Positions 9,073-17,897 of a DNA stretch of 64,000 nucleotides are shown piece after piece; positions within the stretch are counted from its first letter, which is position 1, and each line of letters starts with the position of its first letter. Position numbers and translations under genes: made by a program. The DNA is taken from positions 3,867,001 to 3,931,000 of the forward strand of contig NZ_NQYC01000001.1 in NCBI RefSeq assembly GCF_003600835.1. The letters run 5' to 3'. Under the pieces are notes generated by a model. That model had not been told where the DNA came from. It made no database searches and worked only from the letters and a program-made list of their open reading frames with translations. Source of the stretch: Bacillus sp. PK3_68. Its GTDB lineage: Bacteria; Bacillota; Bacilli; Bacillales; Domibacillaceae.

Positions 9073-10008
9073 ATGGGACACTCACACAGTCACGGTCACA
9101 ATCATGGCCATAGCCATGGGCACGGACATCACCATCACTCAACAAATAACAAACAAGCGTTAAAACTATCATTTATGTTAATCGCGACGTACATGGTCGT
9201 AGAAGTGGTGGGAGGAATTTTGACAAACAGCTTGGCATTGCTGTCGGATGCGGGGCACATGCTGAGCGACGCGGCAGCCTTGGGCCTCAGTTATTTGGCT
9301 TTAAAATTTGGTGAAAAAGAAGCCACGCTATCGAAGACATTTGGCTACAAGCGGTTTGAAATCCTGGCTGCTTTTATTAACGGCCTCACCTTGCTTGCTA
9401 TTTCGGTTTATATTTTTATTGAGGCGTACAAGAGGATTATGACTCCTCCAGAAATAATGAGCATTGGCATGCTGATTGTTTCGGTCATTGGTCTGTTAGT
9501 GAATATTGGAGCGGCTTATATTCTAATGAGAGGAGACAAAGACGAAAACTTAAATGTTCGCAGTGCTTTTTTACACGTTCTTGGAGATCTGCTCGGTTCG
9601 GTAGGAGCGATAGCCGCTGCTTTAATGATTATGTTTTTTGGCTGGAATTTGGCTGATCCAATTGCGAGTGTTATTGTTGCTATATTGATTATTATAAGCG
9701 GCATCCGGGTCACAAAGGATTCTTTCCACATTTTAATGGAAGGGGCACCGGAAAACATTAATGTTTTGCAAGTGAGGGAGGCCCTGCTTAGTTTGCCTGG
9801 GATCGATGATGTTCATGATTTGCACGTATGGGCGATCACTTCTGACTTTCCTGCATTAAGCTGTCACGTAGTCACTAGTCCAGATATAGAAGGACAGCCG
9901 CTGCTCAAGGAAATCCAAAAGAAACTACATGATGACTTTCATATTGAACATACAACGATTCAAATTGACTTTTCTGATTATCCATGTAAAGGAGATCACT
10001 GCAATTAA
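9073..10008 (+). CDS. czcD: Cation diffusion facilitator, zinc/cobalt/cadmium efflux
   Basis: Encodes 311 residues. The N terminus is a His-rich metal-binding tail (HSHSHGHNHGHSHGHGHHHH), followed by six membrane segments and a cytoplasmic C-terminal domain with DVHDLHVWAI. The membrane metal sites SDAGHMLSD in TM2 and HVLGDLLGS in TM5 are the HxxxD/DxxxD tetrahedral zinc site of CDF proteins. The protein exports divalent metal in exchange for protons. AAAGGAG 8 bases before ATG 9073 favours this start over an upstream in-frame ATG at 9040. Confidence 0.93.
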   Translation: MGHSHSHGHNHGHSHGHGHHHHSTNNKQALKLSFMLIATYMVVEVVGGILTNSLALLSDAGHMLSDAAALGLSYLALKFGEKEATLSKTFGYKRFEILAAFINGLTLLAISVYIFIEAYKRIMTPPEIMSIGMLIVSVIGLLVNIGAAYILMRGDKDENLNVRSAFLHVLGDLLGSVGAIAAALMIMFFGWNLADPIASVIVAILIIISGIRVTKDSFHILMEGAPENINVLQVREALLSLPGIDDVHDLHVWAITSDFPALSCHVVTSPDIEGQPLLKEIQKKLHDDFHIEHTTIQIDFSDYPCKGDHCN

Positions 10009-10043
10009 GAAGGCGGTTCCTATAGAACCGCCTTCTTAATTGC
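10001..10043 (+). terminator. Terminator of czcD overlapping its stop codon
   Basis: A 19-bp perfect stem, GCAATTAAGAAGGCGGTTC on the left arm, encloses a 5-base loop. The left arm includes the czcD stop codon. There is no long T run after it, so strength is uncertain. Confidence 0.65.
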
Positions 10044-10141
10044 AAAGAGTTTCATCGTGTATCAATAGCATATGTTCGCTTTTTTCTTACAGGATGATGA
10101 ATAATTTTCTAAAAGAGGATTGATCTGTATATCAGATTATT

Positions 10142-10169
10142 TTATTATCATTATTAATAATGATAATAA
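10142..10169. promoter_or_regulatory. 28-bp perfect AT-rich palindrome, operator candidate
   Basis: Left arm TTATTATCATTATT is followed directly by its exact reverse complement. It ends 2 bases before the ribosome binding site of the YhfC-like gene. TGATAAT-type hexamers recall Fur/PerR/Zur boxes, but here they point outward rather than inward. It may be an operator, or a structure masking the ribosome site in the mRNA. Confidence 0.45.
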
Positions 10170-10184
10170 TAAGGAGTGATATAT

Positions 10185-10958
10185 ATGGTTGGATCCTATG
10201 CATTTGCGGGAATGATTTTTCAGTTACTCATTTCGATCTTACTGCCGACAGCTCTACTTATTTATTGGCGGATAAAAGGAAAATTTTCTTGGAGAGTGTT
10301 TTGGGCGGGAGTAGGAGTATTTATCATATTTGCACAAATACTCGAAGGAGGACTGCATGCGACGATGATTGATCCTTCGGGCCCTTCCTTGAAAATGACG
10401 GATAATCCTTTTGCCTATGCTTTGTATGGAGGACTTGCAGCTGCATTGTTTGAGGAACTAGGACGCTATTTTGTTTTTTTATTGGTGTTAAAACGCAGCC
10501 GTGAATTTGGCGATGGCGTGTCCCTTGGCATCGGCCATGGAGGAATAGAAGCAGTGCTAATTGGTGCCGTCGGAGCAGTTAATGCACTTGTATATGCAAT
10601 CATGATTAATAATGGCACATTTGAAACTAATCTTAGTGTACTGCCTTCACAGCAGATAAGCCAGTTGAAAATGCAGATAATCGAAACCAATTTTGGATCG
10701 TATTTGCTGGCTGGTATAGAGCGGGCAGGAGCCATTGTTATGCAGATTATGTTTTCGGTGATGGTACTGCTTGGAGTACGGAGCGGCAAGTTTAAGTATG
10801 TATTATATGCCATCGGCCTTCACCTTTTCATTGATTTCTTCGTTGCACTTTACCAGGTAGGTACGATTACAAGCATTTGGATTATTGAAGGATTAGTAGC
10901 AGCCTTTGCTTTGCTGTCTATTTATATTATTCGCCAGTTGAAGTTGCATTTTAAGTAA
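10185..10958 (+). CDS. YhfC-family intramembrane protease-like protein
   Basis: Encodes 257 residues with about seven membrane segments. Conserved polar residues in the membrane, FEELGRY (EExxR) near residue 95, GHGGIEA near 120 and LHLFIDF near 215, match the glutamate/histidine pattern of the YhfC branch of the CAAX-protease/PrsW superfamily of putative intramembrane metalloproteases. The target is unknown. AAGGAG 8 bases upstream favours ATG 10185 over the GTG at 10176. It is a single gene preceded by a 28-bp palindrome. Confidence 0.75.
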   Translation: MVGSYAFAGMIFQLLISILLPTALLIYWRIKGKFSWRVFWAGVGVFIIFAQILEGGLHATMIDPSGPSLKMTDNPFAYALYGGLAAALFEELGRYFVFLLVLKRSREFGDGVSLGIGHGGIEAVLIGAVGAVNALVYAIMINNGTFETNLSVLPSQQISQLKMQIIETNFGSYLLAGIERAGAIVMQIMFSVMVLLGVRSGKFKYVLYAIGLHLFIDFFVALYQVGTITSIWIIEGLVAAFALLSIYIIRQLKLHFK

Positions 10959-11202
10959 GAAGAAGTAAATGGACGGGGAGCTTCACCCAATCAGTGTGAG
11001 AAAATAGAACAAATAATCGTTAATGAGTAAAAAGCTGCCCAATATACGCCAGGTTTGTTTTTATAGGACTTGTAAAGCCAGATTTGATCATACTAGTGGA
11101 AGAACTCTAAGTGCGTGGCACAATAAAAAAATAAATGTACCCCTGAATCACCGGGAAAGAAGGCGATGATTGACAAGCGATGCTTTATAAGGAGGATGAA
11201 GG
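10959..11202. other. Intergenic region, nothing recognised
   Basis: The stretch between the YhfC-like gene and a possible 35-codon ORF shows no terminator with a clear T run, no RNA motif I recognise and no long frame. Confidence 0.4.
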
Positions 11203-11310
11203 ATGCTCGTATTGGATGATTTTACTGTTATCCGGTATGAGTCTGTGCCTCAGGGGGAGTGCATATATAAAGTATTTATAAAATTAGAAAATTTTTTATG
11301 CGAGTGCTAA
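11203..11310 (+). CDS. Possible 35-residue peptide upstream of ptsH
   Basis: ATG 11203 follows ATAAGGAGGATGAAGG, giving a strong ribosome site at acceptable spacing, and the frame closes at 11308-11310. The peptide begins MLVLDDFTVIRYESVPQGEC, has three cysteines and no membrane segment. It ends just before the ptsH promoter. No family recognised. It may be a real small protein or a chance ORF. Confidence 0.3.
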   Translation: MLVLDDFTVIRYESVPQGECIYKVFIKLENFLCEC

Positions 11311-11315
11311 TTGTT

Positions 11316-11342
11316 TTGACAAAATAAAAAAAATGGTATGAT
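11316..11342 (+). promoter_or_regulatory. Sigma-A promoter of ptsHI
   Basis: TTGACA (11316-11321) and TGGTATGAT, an extended -10 (hexamer 11337-11342), are 15 bases apart, about 40 bases before the ptsH start. Spacing is short, but the extended TGn motif compensates. Confidence 0.5.
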
Positions 11343-11381
11343 TTAATTTACATTAACTGTGTAAAGGAGATTGATGAGATA

Positions 11382-11645
11382 ATGGAAAAAACATTTACAA
11401 TTATAGATGAAGCAGGAATTCATGCACGTCCGGCAAGTATTTTGGTACAGGCTGTGAGCAAATTCTCGGCGGATGTCAGTCTTGAATATAATGGAAAAAG
11501 TGTAAATTTAAAGTCTATTCTCGGTATTATGTCTCTCGGTATCCCTTCTGGTGCTGAAGTGAAAATAACTACATCTGGTGCGGATGAAGCAGAAGCTATG
11601 CAAACAATCACAGAAGTATTGGAAAAAGAAGGATTAGCTAAATGA
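11382..11645 (+). CDS. ptsH: Phosphocarrier protein HPr
   Basis: Encodes 87 residues, the normal HPr size. The active His15 lies in GIHARPAS, and regulatory Ser46 in [12 protein letters not shown], the site of HPr kinase in Firmicutes. HPr carries phosphate from enzyme I to sugar-specific EIIA domains and, when Ser-phosphorylated, works as the CcpA corepressor for carbon catabolite control. The stop overlaps the ptsI start (ATGA), so translation is coupled. Confidence 0.97.
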   Translation: MEKTFTIIDEAGIHARPASILVQAVSKFSADVSLEYNGKSVNLKSILGIMSLGIPSGAEVKITTSGADEAEAMQTITEVLEKEGLAK

Positions 11646-13357
11646 ATCAATGGTTAACAGGAATCGGAGCCTCTGCAGGAATTGCGATTGCAAAGGCTTT
11701 TCGTTTGGAAGAACCTGATCTGGTCGCAGAAAAGAAGGAAGTACTTGACAAAGGATCAGAAGTTCAACGTTTTGATCGTGCAATTGAGAAATCAATAGGT
11801 GAACTGCAAAAAATTAAAGAACACGCGGCAGGAACGCTCGGCGAAGATAAGGCTGCTATTTTTGAAGCGCATACACTTGTTTTAAATGATCCTGAACTGC
11901 TTAATCCAGTAAAGGATAAAATAAACCAAGAAGGTATTAATGCTGAATTTGCCATGAAAGAAGTATCGGATATGTTCGTTTCCATGTTTGAATCCATGGA
12001 CAATGAATATATGAGAGAGCGCGCGGCAGATATTCGTGATGTAACAAAGCGGGTTATCGGGCATTTGCTTGGAGTAGAGATACCGAATCCGAGTTTAATT
12101 TCTGAAGAAGTCATTATTGTAGCAGAGGACTTGACACCGTCAGATACGGCTCAATTAAACAGACAGTTTGTCAAGGGCTTTACAACTAATATTGGTGGGC
12201 GCACTTCCCATTCAGCGATTATGGCACGTTCCCTCGAAATTCCAGCCGTTGTCGGTACAAAAACAGCGCTGAATGATATTGAAAATGGCATGATGCTGAT
12301 TATTGACGGTCAAGAGGGAAAGGTAATTATTGATCCAGAGTTGACTGTTATTAAAGAGTATGAAGAGAAAAAGGCGGCATATGAAGCATATAAAGCAGAG
12401 CTTGCTGAGCTTGTAAATGTGCCAACAGCTTCCTCAGATGGCTGTCGAGTGGAGTTGGCTGCTAATATTGGCACACCTGAGGATGTAGCCGGTGTTCTTC
12501 AAAATGGGGGAGAAGGGATTGGCCTCTACCGTACTGAATTTCTCTATATGGGACGTGACCAGTTGCCAACGGAAGAAGAACAGTTTACAGCTTACAAAAA
12601 AGTCCTTGAACGCATGGAGGGAAAATCGGTTGTTGTCCGGACTCTTGATATTGGCGGGGACAAAAAATTGCCGTATTTAGATTTGCCGAAAGAAATGAAT
12701 CCGTTTTTAGGCTTTCGGGCTATTCGCTTGTGTCTAGAGATGCAGGACATGTTCCGTACACAATTGCGTGCACTTCTTCGTGCCAGCGCCTATGGCTATT
12801 TAAAAATCATGTTTCCGATGATTGCCACGCTTCAAGAATTTCGGCAGGCGAAGGCAGTTTTGTTAGAGGAGAAAGAAAAGCTGCAACAAGAAGGAATCAC
12901 TGTTTCTGATAACATCGAAGTCGGAATGATGGTAGAGATTCCTTCATCTGCTGTAATGGCAGATATTTTTGCGAAGGAAGTTGACTTCTTCTCCATAGGC
13001 ACCAATGACTTAATTCAATATACTTTGGCTGCAGATAGAATGAATGAACGGGTAGCTTACCTATATCAGCCATATAATCCAGCTATCCTTCGTTTGATTA
13101 AAATGGTAATTGATGCTGCGCATAAAGAAGGAAAATGGGTAGGCATGTGCGGAGAAATGGCAGGCACAGAAGCGGCTATCCCAATTTTGCTTGGTCTCGG
13201 CCTTGATGAGTTCAGTATGAGTGCGTCATCTATTTTACCAGCTAGAAGCATTATCTCTCGCTTATCAAAAGCATCCATTAGTGAGAGAGTGGAAGAAGTG
13301 CTGCAAATGGATACAGCCGAAGAGGTAGAACAGTTTGTAAGAACCCATTTTTTATGA
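11642..13357 (+). CDS. ptsI: PTS enzyme I (phosphoenolpyruvate-protein phosphotransferase)
   Basis: Encodes 571 residues, full length. The N-terminal HPr-binding domain precedes the phospho-histidine in [13 protein letters not shown] (about residue 190). The C-terminal PEP-binding barrel has [32 protein letters not shown] and the cysteine of GMCGEMAG. It phosphorylates HPr from phosphoenolpyruvate in the cytoplasm. It overlaps ptsH by 4 bases and ends at a strong terminator, so ptsHI is a two-gene operon without ptsG or crr nearby. Confidence 0.97.
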   Translation: MNQWLTGIGASAGIAIAKAFRLEEPDLVAEKKEVLDKGSEVQRFDRAIEKSIGELQKIKEHAAGTLGEDKAAIFEAHTLVLNDPELLNPVKDKINQEGINAEFAMKEVSDMFVSMFESMDNEYMRERAADIRDVTKRVIGHLLGVEIPNPSLISEEVIIVAEDLTPSDTAQLNRQFVKGFTTNIGGRTSHSAIMARSLEIPAVVGTKTALNDIENGMMLIIDGQEGKVIIDPELTVIKEYEEKKAAYEAYKAELAELVNVPTASSDGCRVELAANIGTPEDVAGVLQNGGEGIGLYRTEFLYMGRDQLPTEEEQFTAYKKVLERMEGKSVVVRTLDIGGDKKLPYLDLPKEMNPFLGFRAIRLCLEMQDMFRTQLRALLRASAYGYLKIMFPMIATLQEFRQAKAVLLEEKEKLQQEGITVSDNIEVGMMVEIPSSAVMADIFAKEVDFFSIGTNDLIQYTLAADRMNERVAYLYQPYNPAILRLIKMVIDAAHKEGKWVGMCGEMAGTEAAIPILLGLGLDEFSMSASSILPARSIISRLSKASISERVEEVLQMDTAEEVEQFVRTHFL

Positions 13358-13369
13358 GAAAAGAAAGTT

Positions 13370-13413
13370 AACTAAAAAGGAGGTTGCCCTTTCCGGCAAC
13401 CTCCTTTTTAGTT
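13370..13413 (+). terminator. Terminator of ptsHI
   Basis: A 19-bp stem starting AACTAAAAAGGAGGTTGCC around a 6-base loop; the 3' arm carries the TTTTT run itself. Confidence 0.85.
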
Positions 13414-13800
13414 TGGAGGTTTTTCTCTGTTGTTTCTATTTGTGCTAATCCTATTTTCCATTTGACTGCCGCTCATTTTATCGGGAGTGAAAATTTAAAA
13501 TATATAGAATATTATAAATGGTGAATTATTATGCATGTATAGATTTATTTCCATTAAATTTTTCGAGAATAGAGCATATAGAATAGATTTTCTATATTAT
13601 TATTATTTAAATAATTTGCATGAAAATAAAAGAAATTGTGTTAATATAATTATCAGAAAGAGTTAAAATGTAAAAATAGATTGAAAATTGTCGTTGTAAA
13701 CGCTATTATTTTACTAGATAACAAGAACAAGAACAGAGCAAATTATTATTCTTGGTTTATCAAAAAACAGAAAAAGAAAAATATTTAGGGGGTCAGCAAC
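13414..13800. other. AT-rich promoter region of the amino-acid ABC operon
   Basis: No gene is seen in these 387 bases. The region is very AT-rich and should contain the promoter of the transporter operon; a cre-like site is listed separately. I could not choose one promoter among many TA-rich candidates. Confidence 0.4.
13695..13708. promoter_or_regulatory. cre-like site upstream of amino-acid ABC operon
   Basis: TGTAAACGCTATTA matches the CcpA cre consensus TGWAANCGNTNWCA except at the next-to-last base. It lies 93 bases before the substrate-binding protein gene. CcpA/HPr-Ser-P control would fit the position, but a single near-match is weak evidence. Confidence 0.35.
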
Positions 13801-14628
13801 ATGAATATTTCAATTAAAAAGTCTCTTTTGTCTGTAGCAGCTGGATGTGCACTTTTACTATCTGCCTGTAGCGGGGGACAGGAAGATTCTGCAGGAAAAG
13901 AAAAATCAGAAGACAAAAAAGTATTACAAGTGGGAACAGAAGCAACTTTTGCCCCATTTGAATTTATGGATAAAGGGAAGGTAAGCGGCTTTGATGTAGA
14001 CCTTTTAAATGCTGCGGCTGAGGAAGCCGGTTATGAAGTGAATATTGAAAACACTGGTTGGGATGCCATGTTTGCCGGCCTTCAAAGCAAACAGCTTGAT
14101 ATTGGTATGGCGGGTGTGACGATTAATGATGAGCGTAAGAAATCCTATGATTTCTCTGTTCCTTATTTTGAGTCAACAAGCATGATTGCTTTCAAAAAAG
14201 GCACCTCTATTAAAAATGCTGATGATTTAAAAGGAAAGAAAATTGGTGTTCAAAATGGAACGACTGGACAATTTGCTGCCGAAGCAGTAGTTGGAAAGAA
14301 TTCTTCTTCGATCTCTAAATATGAAACAGCAGCGCTCATGTTCCAGGCTTTGCAAAGCGGCGATGTTGAAACAGCTGTTACAGATATTGCAGTCGCGCTG
14401 GAATATGTGAAAAACAATCCGGACAGCGGTGTTGAAACAGTTGGAGATGAAAAGAAATTTAAGCCAGAATATTACGGTATCGTCTTCCCTAAAGGCAGCG
14501 AATACAAAAAAGACTTTGACAAAGCCCTGAATGAGATATACGACAATGGGAAATATGCTGAGATTTATAAAAAATGGTTTGGTAAAGAGCCAAACGTAGA
14601 TTCCTTAAAAGAAGCAGCGAAACAATAA
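13801..14628 (+). CDS. Polar amino-acid ABC transporter, substrate-binding lipoprotein
   Basis: Encodes 275 residues. The signal peptide ends in the lipobox LLSAC, so the mature protein is anchored outside the membrane. The family 3 solute-binding signature is visible (GTEATFAPFEF, GFDVDLLNAAAEEAGY, TINDERKKSYDFSVPYF). It binds a polar amino acid such as glutamine, arginine or cystine; the exact ligand cannot be read. It is first in a three-gene operon, separated from the permease gene by a hairpin that may let the binding protein be made in excess. Confidence 0.92.
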   Translation: MNISIKKSLLSVAAGCALLLSACSGGQEDSAGKEKSEDKKVLQVGTEATFAPFEFMDKGKVSGFDVDLLNAAAEEAGYEVNIENTGWDAMFAGLQSKQLDIGMAGVTINDERKKSYDFSVPYFESTSMIAFKKGTSIKNADDLKGKKIGVQNGTTGQFAAEAVVGKNSSSISKYETAALMFQALQSGDVETAVTDIAVALEYVKNNPDSGVETVGDEKKFKPEYYGIVFPKGSEYKKDFDKALNEIYDNGKYAEIYKKWFGKEPNVDSLKEAAKQ

Positions 14629-14639
14629 GGAATGAATTG

Positions 14640-14681
14640 CGGCTGTCCGCTGTAGGCTTGGGCCTAAGGACAGTCGTTTTT
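14640..14681 (+). terminator. Intra-operon attenuating terminator
   Basis: CGGCTGTCC pairs with GGACAGTCG (one wobble), with an inner TAGGC/GCCTA stem, followed by TTTTTG. It lies between the binding protein and permease genes and probably lets only part of transcription continue. Confidence 0.7.
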
Positions 14682-14703
14682 GTCTCAGAAAGGGGGAAGT
14701 AAA

Positions 14704-15360
14704 ATGAATTTCCGCACAGATATTATCGTGGATTATATGCCATATTTCATTAAAGGCACACTGTTAACTTTAGGACTATCATTCGCTGGAATTTTAATCG
14801 GCCTCATTCTTGGTTTGCTTATCGGGTTAGGGAAGATGTCGACAAACAAACTGGTGAAATTTCCGTTCGTCTGGTATGTGAACTTTTTTCGGGGGACTCC
14901 GTTACTCGTACAAATCTTATTGATTCACTTTGGGGTCGTGCCGCTGTTCATGTCTCCGTCTAATCCGATCGTTTCTGCCATTATTGCCCTTTCGCTGAAT
15001 GCGTCTGCTTACATTGCAGAAATCTTCCGCGCAGGCATTCAGTCTATTGATAAGGGACAAATGGAAGCTGCTCGGTCGCTCGGCATGAGTCATGTCCAAG
15101 CGATGAAGCTCGTTATCTTGCCACAGGCTGTCAAACGGATGATCCCGCCGCTTGGCAATGAATTTATTGTATTATTAAAGGATTCATCGCTGGCAGCAAT
15201 TATTGCTGCCCCAGAGTTAATGTATTGGGGGCGTGCAGCCCAAGGACAATACATTAGGGTGTGGGAGCCATATATCACGGTTGCAGTCATTTACCTTATA
15301 TTAACTTTGTCGCTGACCTATTTAATGAACTATATTGAAAGGAGAATGAATACACAATGA
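14704..15360 (+). CDS. Polar amino-acid ABC transporter, permease
   Basis: Encodes 218 residues with about five membrane segments. The HisMQ-type permease loop [22 protein letters not shown] (EAA motif, residues about 120-141) contacts the ATPase. AAAGGGGG before ATG 14704 sets the start; an in-frame ATG at 14680 lies in the terminator stem region and is unlikely. One permease gene suggests a homodimer. The stop overlaps the start of the ATPase gene (ATGA). Confidence 0.93.
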   Translation: MNFRTDIIVDYMPYFIKGTLLTLGLSFAGILIGLILGLLIGLGKMSTNKLVKFPFVWYVNFFRGTPLLVQILLIHFGVVPLFMSPSNPIVSAIIALSLNASAYIAEIFRAGIQSIDKGQMEAARSLGMSHVQAMKLVILPQAVKRMIPPLGNEFIVLLKDSSLAAIIAAPELMYWGRAAQGQYIRVWEPYITVAVIYLILTLSLTYLMNYIERRMNTQ

Positions 15361-16079
15361 TCTCCGTCAAAAGCCTTAAAAAGTCATTTGGTGACAATGA
15401 AGTATTGAAAGATATCTCCCTCGAAGTGAAGCCGCAGGAAGTAGTGGTGGTTATCGGTCCGTCCGGTTCCGGAAAATCAACATTTATCCGCTGCTTGAAT
15501 TTACTTGAGTCGGTTACTGGCGGTCATGTATATGTAACTGGAAAAGATTTAACTGATAAGAAAACAAATATTAATGAAATTCGCAAAGATGTCGGCATGG
15601 TGTTCCAGCACTTTAACTTATTTCCTCATAAAACCATTCTTGAAAACATAACACTGGCTCCAATCAACGTAAGAGGAATGAAGAAGAAGGAGGCTGAAGA
15701 AAAAGCAATCGCTCTTCTGAAAAAGGTGGGGCTTGCAGACAAAGCCAATGCTTATCCCGATTCTCTATCCGGCGGCCAAAAGCAGCGGGTGGCGATTGCC
15801 CGTGCGTTGGCAATGGAGCCGAAGGTCATGTTATTTGATGAACCAACCTCTGCCCTTGACCCTGAAATGGTCGGTGAAGTGCTTGAAGTAATGAAGCAGC
15901 TGGCCAAAGACGGAATGACGATGATTGTAGTTACACACGAAATGGGATTTGCAAGAGAAGTCGGCGATCGAGTCATTTTTATGGATAACGGCTATATCAT
16001 TGAAGAGAATGAACCGGTGGAATTGTTTTCTAATCCACAGCATGAGCGTACAAAAGCATTTTTAAGTAAAGTACTATGA
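15357..16079 (+). CDS. Polar amino-acid ABC transporter, ATP-binding protein
   Basis: Encodes 240 residues with Walker [11 protein letters not shown]-loop [10 protein letters not shown], signature LSGGQKQR, Walker B VMLFDEP and the switch His in VVTHEMGFA. It powers uptake with the preceding binding protein and permease. The GlnQ/ArtM/TcyN-type sequence does not fix the substrate. It overlaps the permease gene by 4 bases and closes the operon. Confidence 0.95.
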   Translation: MISVKSLKKSFGDNEVLKDISLEVKPQEVVVVIGPSGSGKSTFIRCLNLLESVTGGHVYVTGKDLTDKKTNINEIRKDVGMVFQHFNLFPHKTILENITLAPINVRGMKKKEAEEKAIALLKKVGLADKANAYPDSLSGGQKQRVAIARALAMEPKVMLFDEPTSALDPEMVGEVLEVMKQLAKDGMTMIVVTHEMGFAREVGDRVIFMDNGYIIEENEPVELFSNPQHERTKAFLSKVL

Positions 16080-16123
16080 GTAAAAAAGAGCATTCTGTGC
16101 ATACAGAATGCTCTTTTTTACTC
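16078..16123 (+). terminator. Terminator of the amino-acid ABC operon
   Basis: A 21-bp perfect stem starts two bases into the stop codon; GAGCATTCTGT pairs with ACAGAATGCTC across a GCAT loop, with TTTTTT in the 3' arm. Confidence 0.88.
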
Positions 16124-16249
16124 CTTGTTTTTAGCTTCTAGAAAAATCAGATGAGATAAGGAGGAAAAGGGTAAGAGCAAGCCAATTATTATAGAGAGAG
16201 GAGATTTAAAGTTTTCATGTAATCAGATTGATTGAAAGGAGGATATGGT

Positions 16250-16672
16250 TTGCTGCTTGAAGACATTTTGAAGGAATTTGAAGAATGTCCCTTTCTTCAC
16301 CATTTAGGCTTAGAAATTGTGCGATTTGAAGAAGGGAATGTCCAAATTAAGCTGAGTATGAAAGACTATTTGCTGAATACGAACCATACTTTGCACGGCG
16401 GTGTATATGCCTCTATTCTTGACTTTATCCAAAGCATGCATTTACGTTCGGTAACGAAGACGCGGTGTGTGACCACGAGTTCAATGGTCCATTTTGTTGC
16501 TCCAGTAACGGGCGGAGAGATTTTCGCTGAAGCGGAGGTCATTTCCAAAGGACACAAAATGGCATTCGTTGAAGGAACCATGAACGATAGGGAAGGAAAG
16601 CTGATAGCTAAGGGAACGGGAACATTTAAGTTGATTCAGCCTGCAAGTCTAGATAAGGGGGAGAGGGAATGA
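16250..16672 (+). CDS. PaaI-type hotdog thioesterase
   Basis: Encodes about 140 residues. A hotdog fold is indicated by the central helix segment NHTLHGGVYASILDF and the strand VTTSSMVHFVAPV; the HGG with a following acidic residue is the catalytic pattern of PaaI/ACOT13 acyl-CoA thioesterases. GAAAGGAGG lies 7 bases before the TTG at 16250, which I prefer to the upstream TTG at 16232 lying before the ribosome site. It is first of four tightly packed acyl-processing genes and probably releases or edits acyl-CoA intermediates of that pathway. Confidence 0.82.
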   Translation: MLLEDILKEFEECPFLHHLGLEIVRFEEGNVQIKLSMKDYLLNTNHTLHGGVYASILDFIQSMHLRSVTKTRCVTTSSMVHFVAPVTGGEIFAEAEVISKGHKMAFVEGTMNDREGKLIAKGTGTFKLIQPASLDKGERE

Positions 16673-17433
16673 CGGGAAGGTTTAAAGGAAGAACAGCCTT
16701 TGTAACAGGCGGAAGCCGGGGAATTGGTAAAGAAATCGTTAAGCGATTTGCAGAGGAAGGTGCCAACGTAGCTATTATTGATGTGAATGAACAGGCCGTC
16801 ATAGAAACGGAAAAAGAGCTTGCAGAAAAAGGATTTCCCATTTATACAAAAATAGCGAGCGTGACAGAGCAGGAGCAAATAGAGCAGGCAATGAAGGAAG
16901 TTTATGGGGCATTTGGCGCCATTGATATTCTAGTTAATAATGCAGGGGTCCTTCGGGATAATTTATTATTTAAAATGACAGATGATGATTGGCTGACCGT
17001 TATGGATGTCCATTTAAAAGGAGCTTTCTACGCATGCCGTGCCGCCCAAAAGTACATGGTAAAGCAACAATATGGAAGGGTCATCAACATTTCCTCAACA
17101 TCTGCTCTTGGCAACCGTGGACAGGCAAACTATGCAACAGCTAAAGCTGGAATCCAGGGTTTAACCAAAACATTAGCTATTGAGCTTGGCCCATTCGGCG
17201 TTACAGTGAATGCTGTAGCTCCAGGATTTATTGAAACAGATATGACAAAAGCAACAGCTGAAAGAATTGGTGTCCCATTTGCGGAATTAGCGAAAGCAAA
17301 GGCCAATGAAATTCCCGTTGGGAGGATTGGAAGGCCAGAAGACATTGCTCAGGCAGTCGCCTTTTTGGCTGACGAGCGTTCCTCCTTTATTAATGGACAA
17401 GTTCTTTATGTAGCGGGCGGTCCTGAAAATTGA
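16669..17433 (+). CDS. 3-oxoacyl-ACP/CoA reductase (FabG-like SDR)
   Basis: Encodes 254 residues, a classical short-chain dehydrogenase: NAD(P)-binding TGGSRGIG at residue 13, NNAG near 87, catalytic Ser in INISSTSA, YATAK (Tyr-xxx-Lys) and VAPGFIETDM. The family reduces 3-ketoacyl thioesters or oxidises 3-hydroxyacyl thioesters. It overlaps the thioesterase gene by 4 bases (ATGA). With two MaoC-type hydratases following, it likely interconverts 3-oxo-, 3-hydroxy- and enoyl-thioesters of one substrate. Confidence 0.9.
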   Translation: MTGRFKGRTAFVTGGSRGIGKEIVKRFAEEGANVAIIDVNEQAVIETEKELAEKGFPIYTKIASVTEQEQIEQAMKEVYGAFGAIDILVNNAGVLRDNLLFKMTDDDWLTVMDVHLKGAFYACRAAQKYMVKQQYGRVINISSTSALGNRGQANYATAKAGIQGLTKTLAIELGPFGVTVNAVAPGFIETDMTKATAERIGVPFAELAKAKANEIPVGRIGRPEDIAQAVAFLADERSSFINGQVLYVAGGPEN

Positions 17434-17447
17434 CAGGAGGTGGAGCC

Positions 17448-17897
17448 GTGCTGCGTCACAGTATTGGCAAGAAATCGGGAAAAGTAAAAAACGATGTGGA
17501 AAGAGGGGCAGTCAGGAAGTTTGCCGAAGCAATTAACGACCCTCATCCTCTCTATACAAATGAAGAAGTGGGAAAACAGTCAAGATACAAAGAAAACCTG
17601 GCGCCTCCCACCTTTCCTGCTACATTTAATTATGGGACCATTGCTGATTTTCATTTGCCGGATAAGGGACTTATTCATGGAGAACAAACCTTTTGCTATG
17701 AACGGCCGCTTCTTGTTGGAGAAACGGTGTATTGTTGGATGGAAGTGAAAAACTATGTAGAAAAAGCAGGAAATAATGAAAGGTTGGGCTTTTTATTTTT
17801 AACTAAATATGGAGAAGATGCTGTGGGGAATCTTCTTTTTACCGCTAAACAAATTATTATTCTTAATGAGGCGGTCAGAAAGGGGATGCTTCCTTGA
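17448..17897 (+). CDS. FAS1-like dehydratase domain protein (MaoC N-type)
   Basis: Encodes 149 residues resembling the N-terminal MaoC dehydratase domain (FAS1-like): AVRKFAEAINDPHPLY, LAPPTFPATFNYG, GLIHGEQTFCYERPLLVGE. In the family this half usually lacks the catalytic Asp/His and pairs with a separate active hydratase subunit. AGGAGGTG lies 7 bases before GTG 17448, better than the TTG at 17430. It overlaps the next gene by 4 bases, as expected for subunits of one heteromer, like mycobacterial HadAB. Confidence 0.82.
   Translation: MLRHSIGKKSGKVKNDVERGAVRKFAEAINDPHPLYTNEEVGKQSRYKENLAPPTFPATFNYGTIADFHLPDKGLIHGEQTFCYERPLLVGETVYCWMEVKNYVEKAGNNERLGFLFLTKYGEDAVGNLLFTAKQIIILNEAVRKGMLP

Noticed and set aside
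10142-10169. Classical Fur box at the 28-bp palindrome
   Set aside because: The TGATAAT and ATTATCA units are in the reverse order of the Fur 7-1-7 site, so I list it only as an unassigned palindrome.
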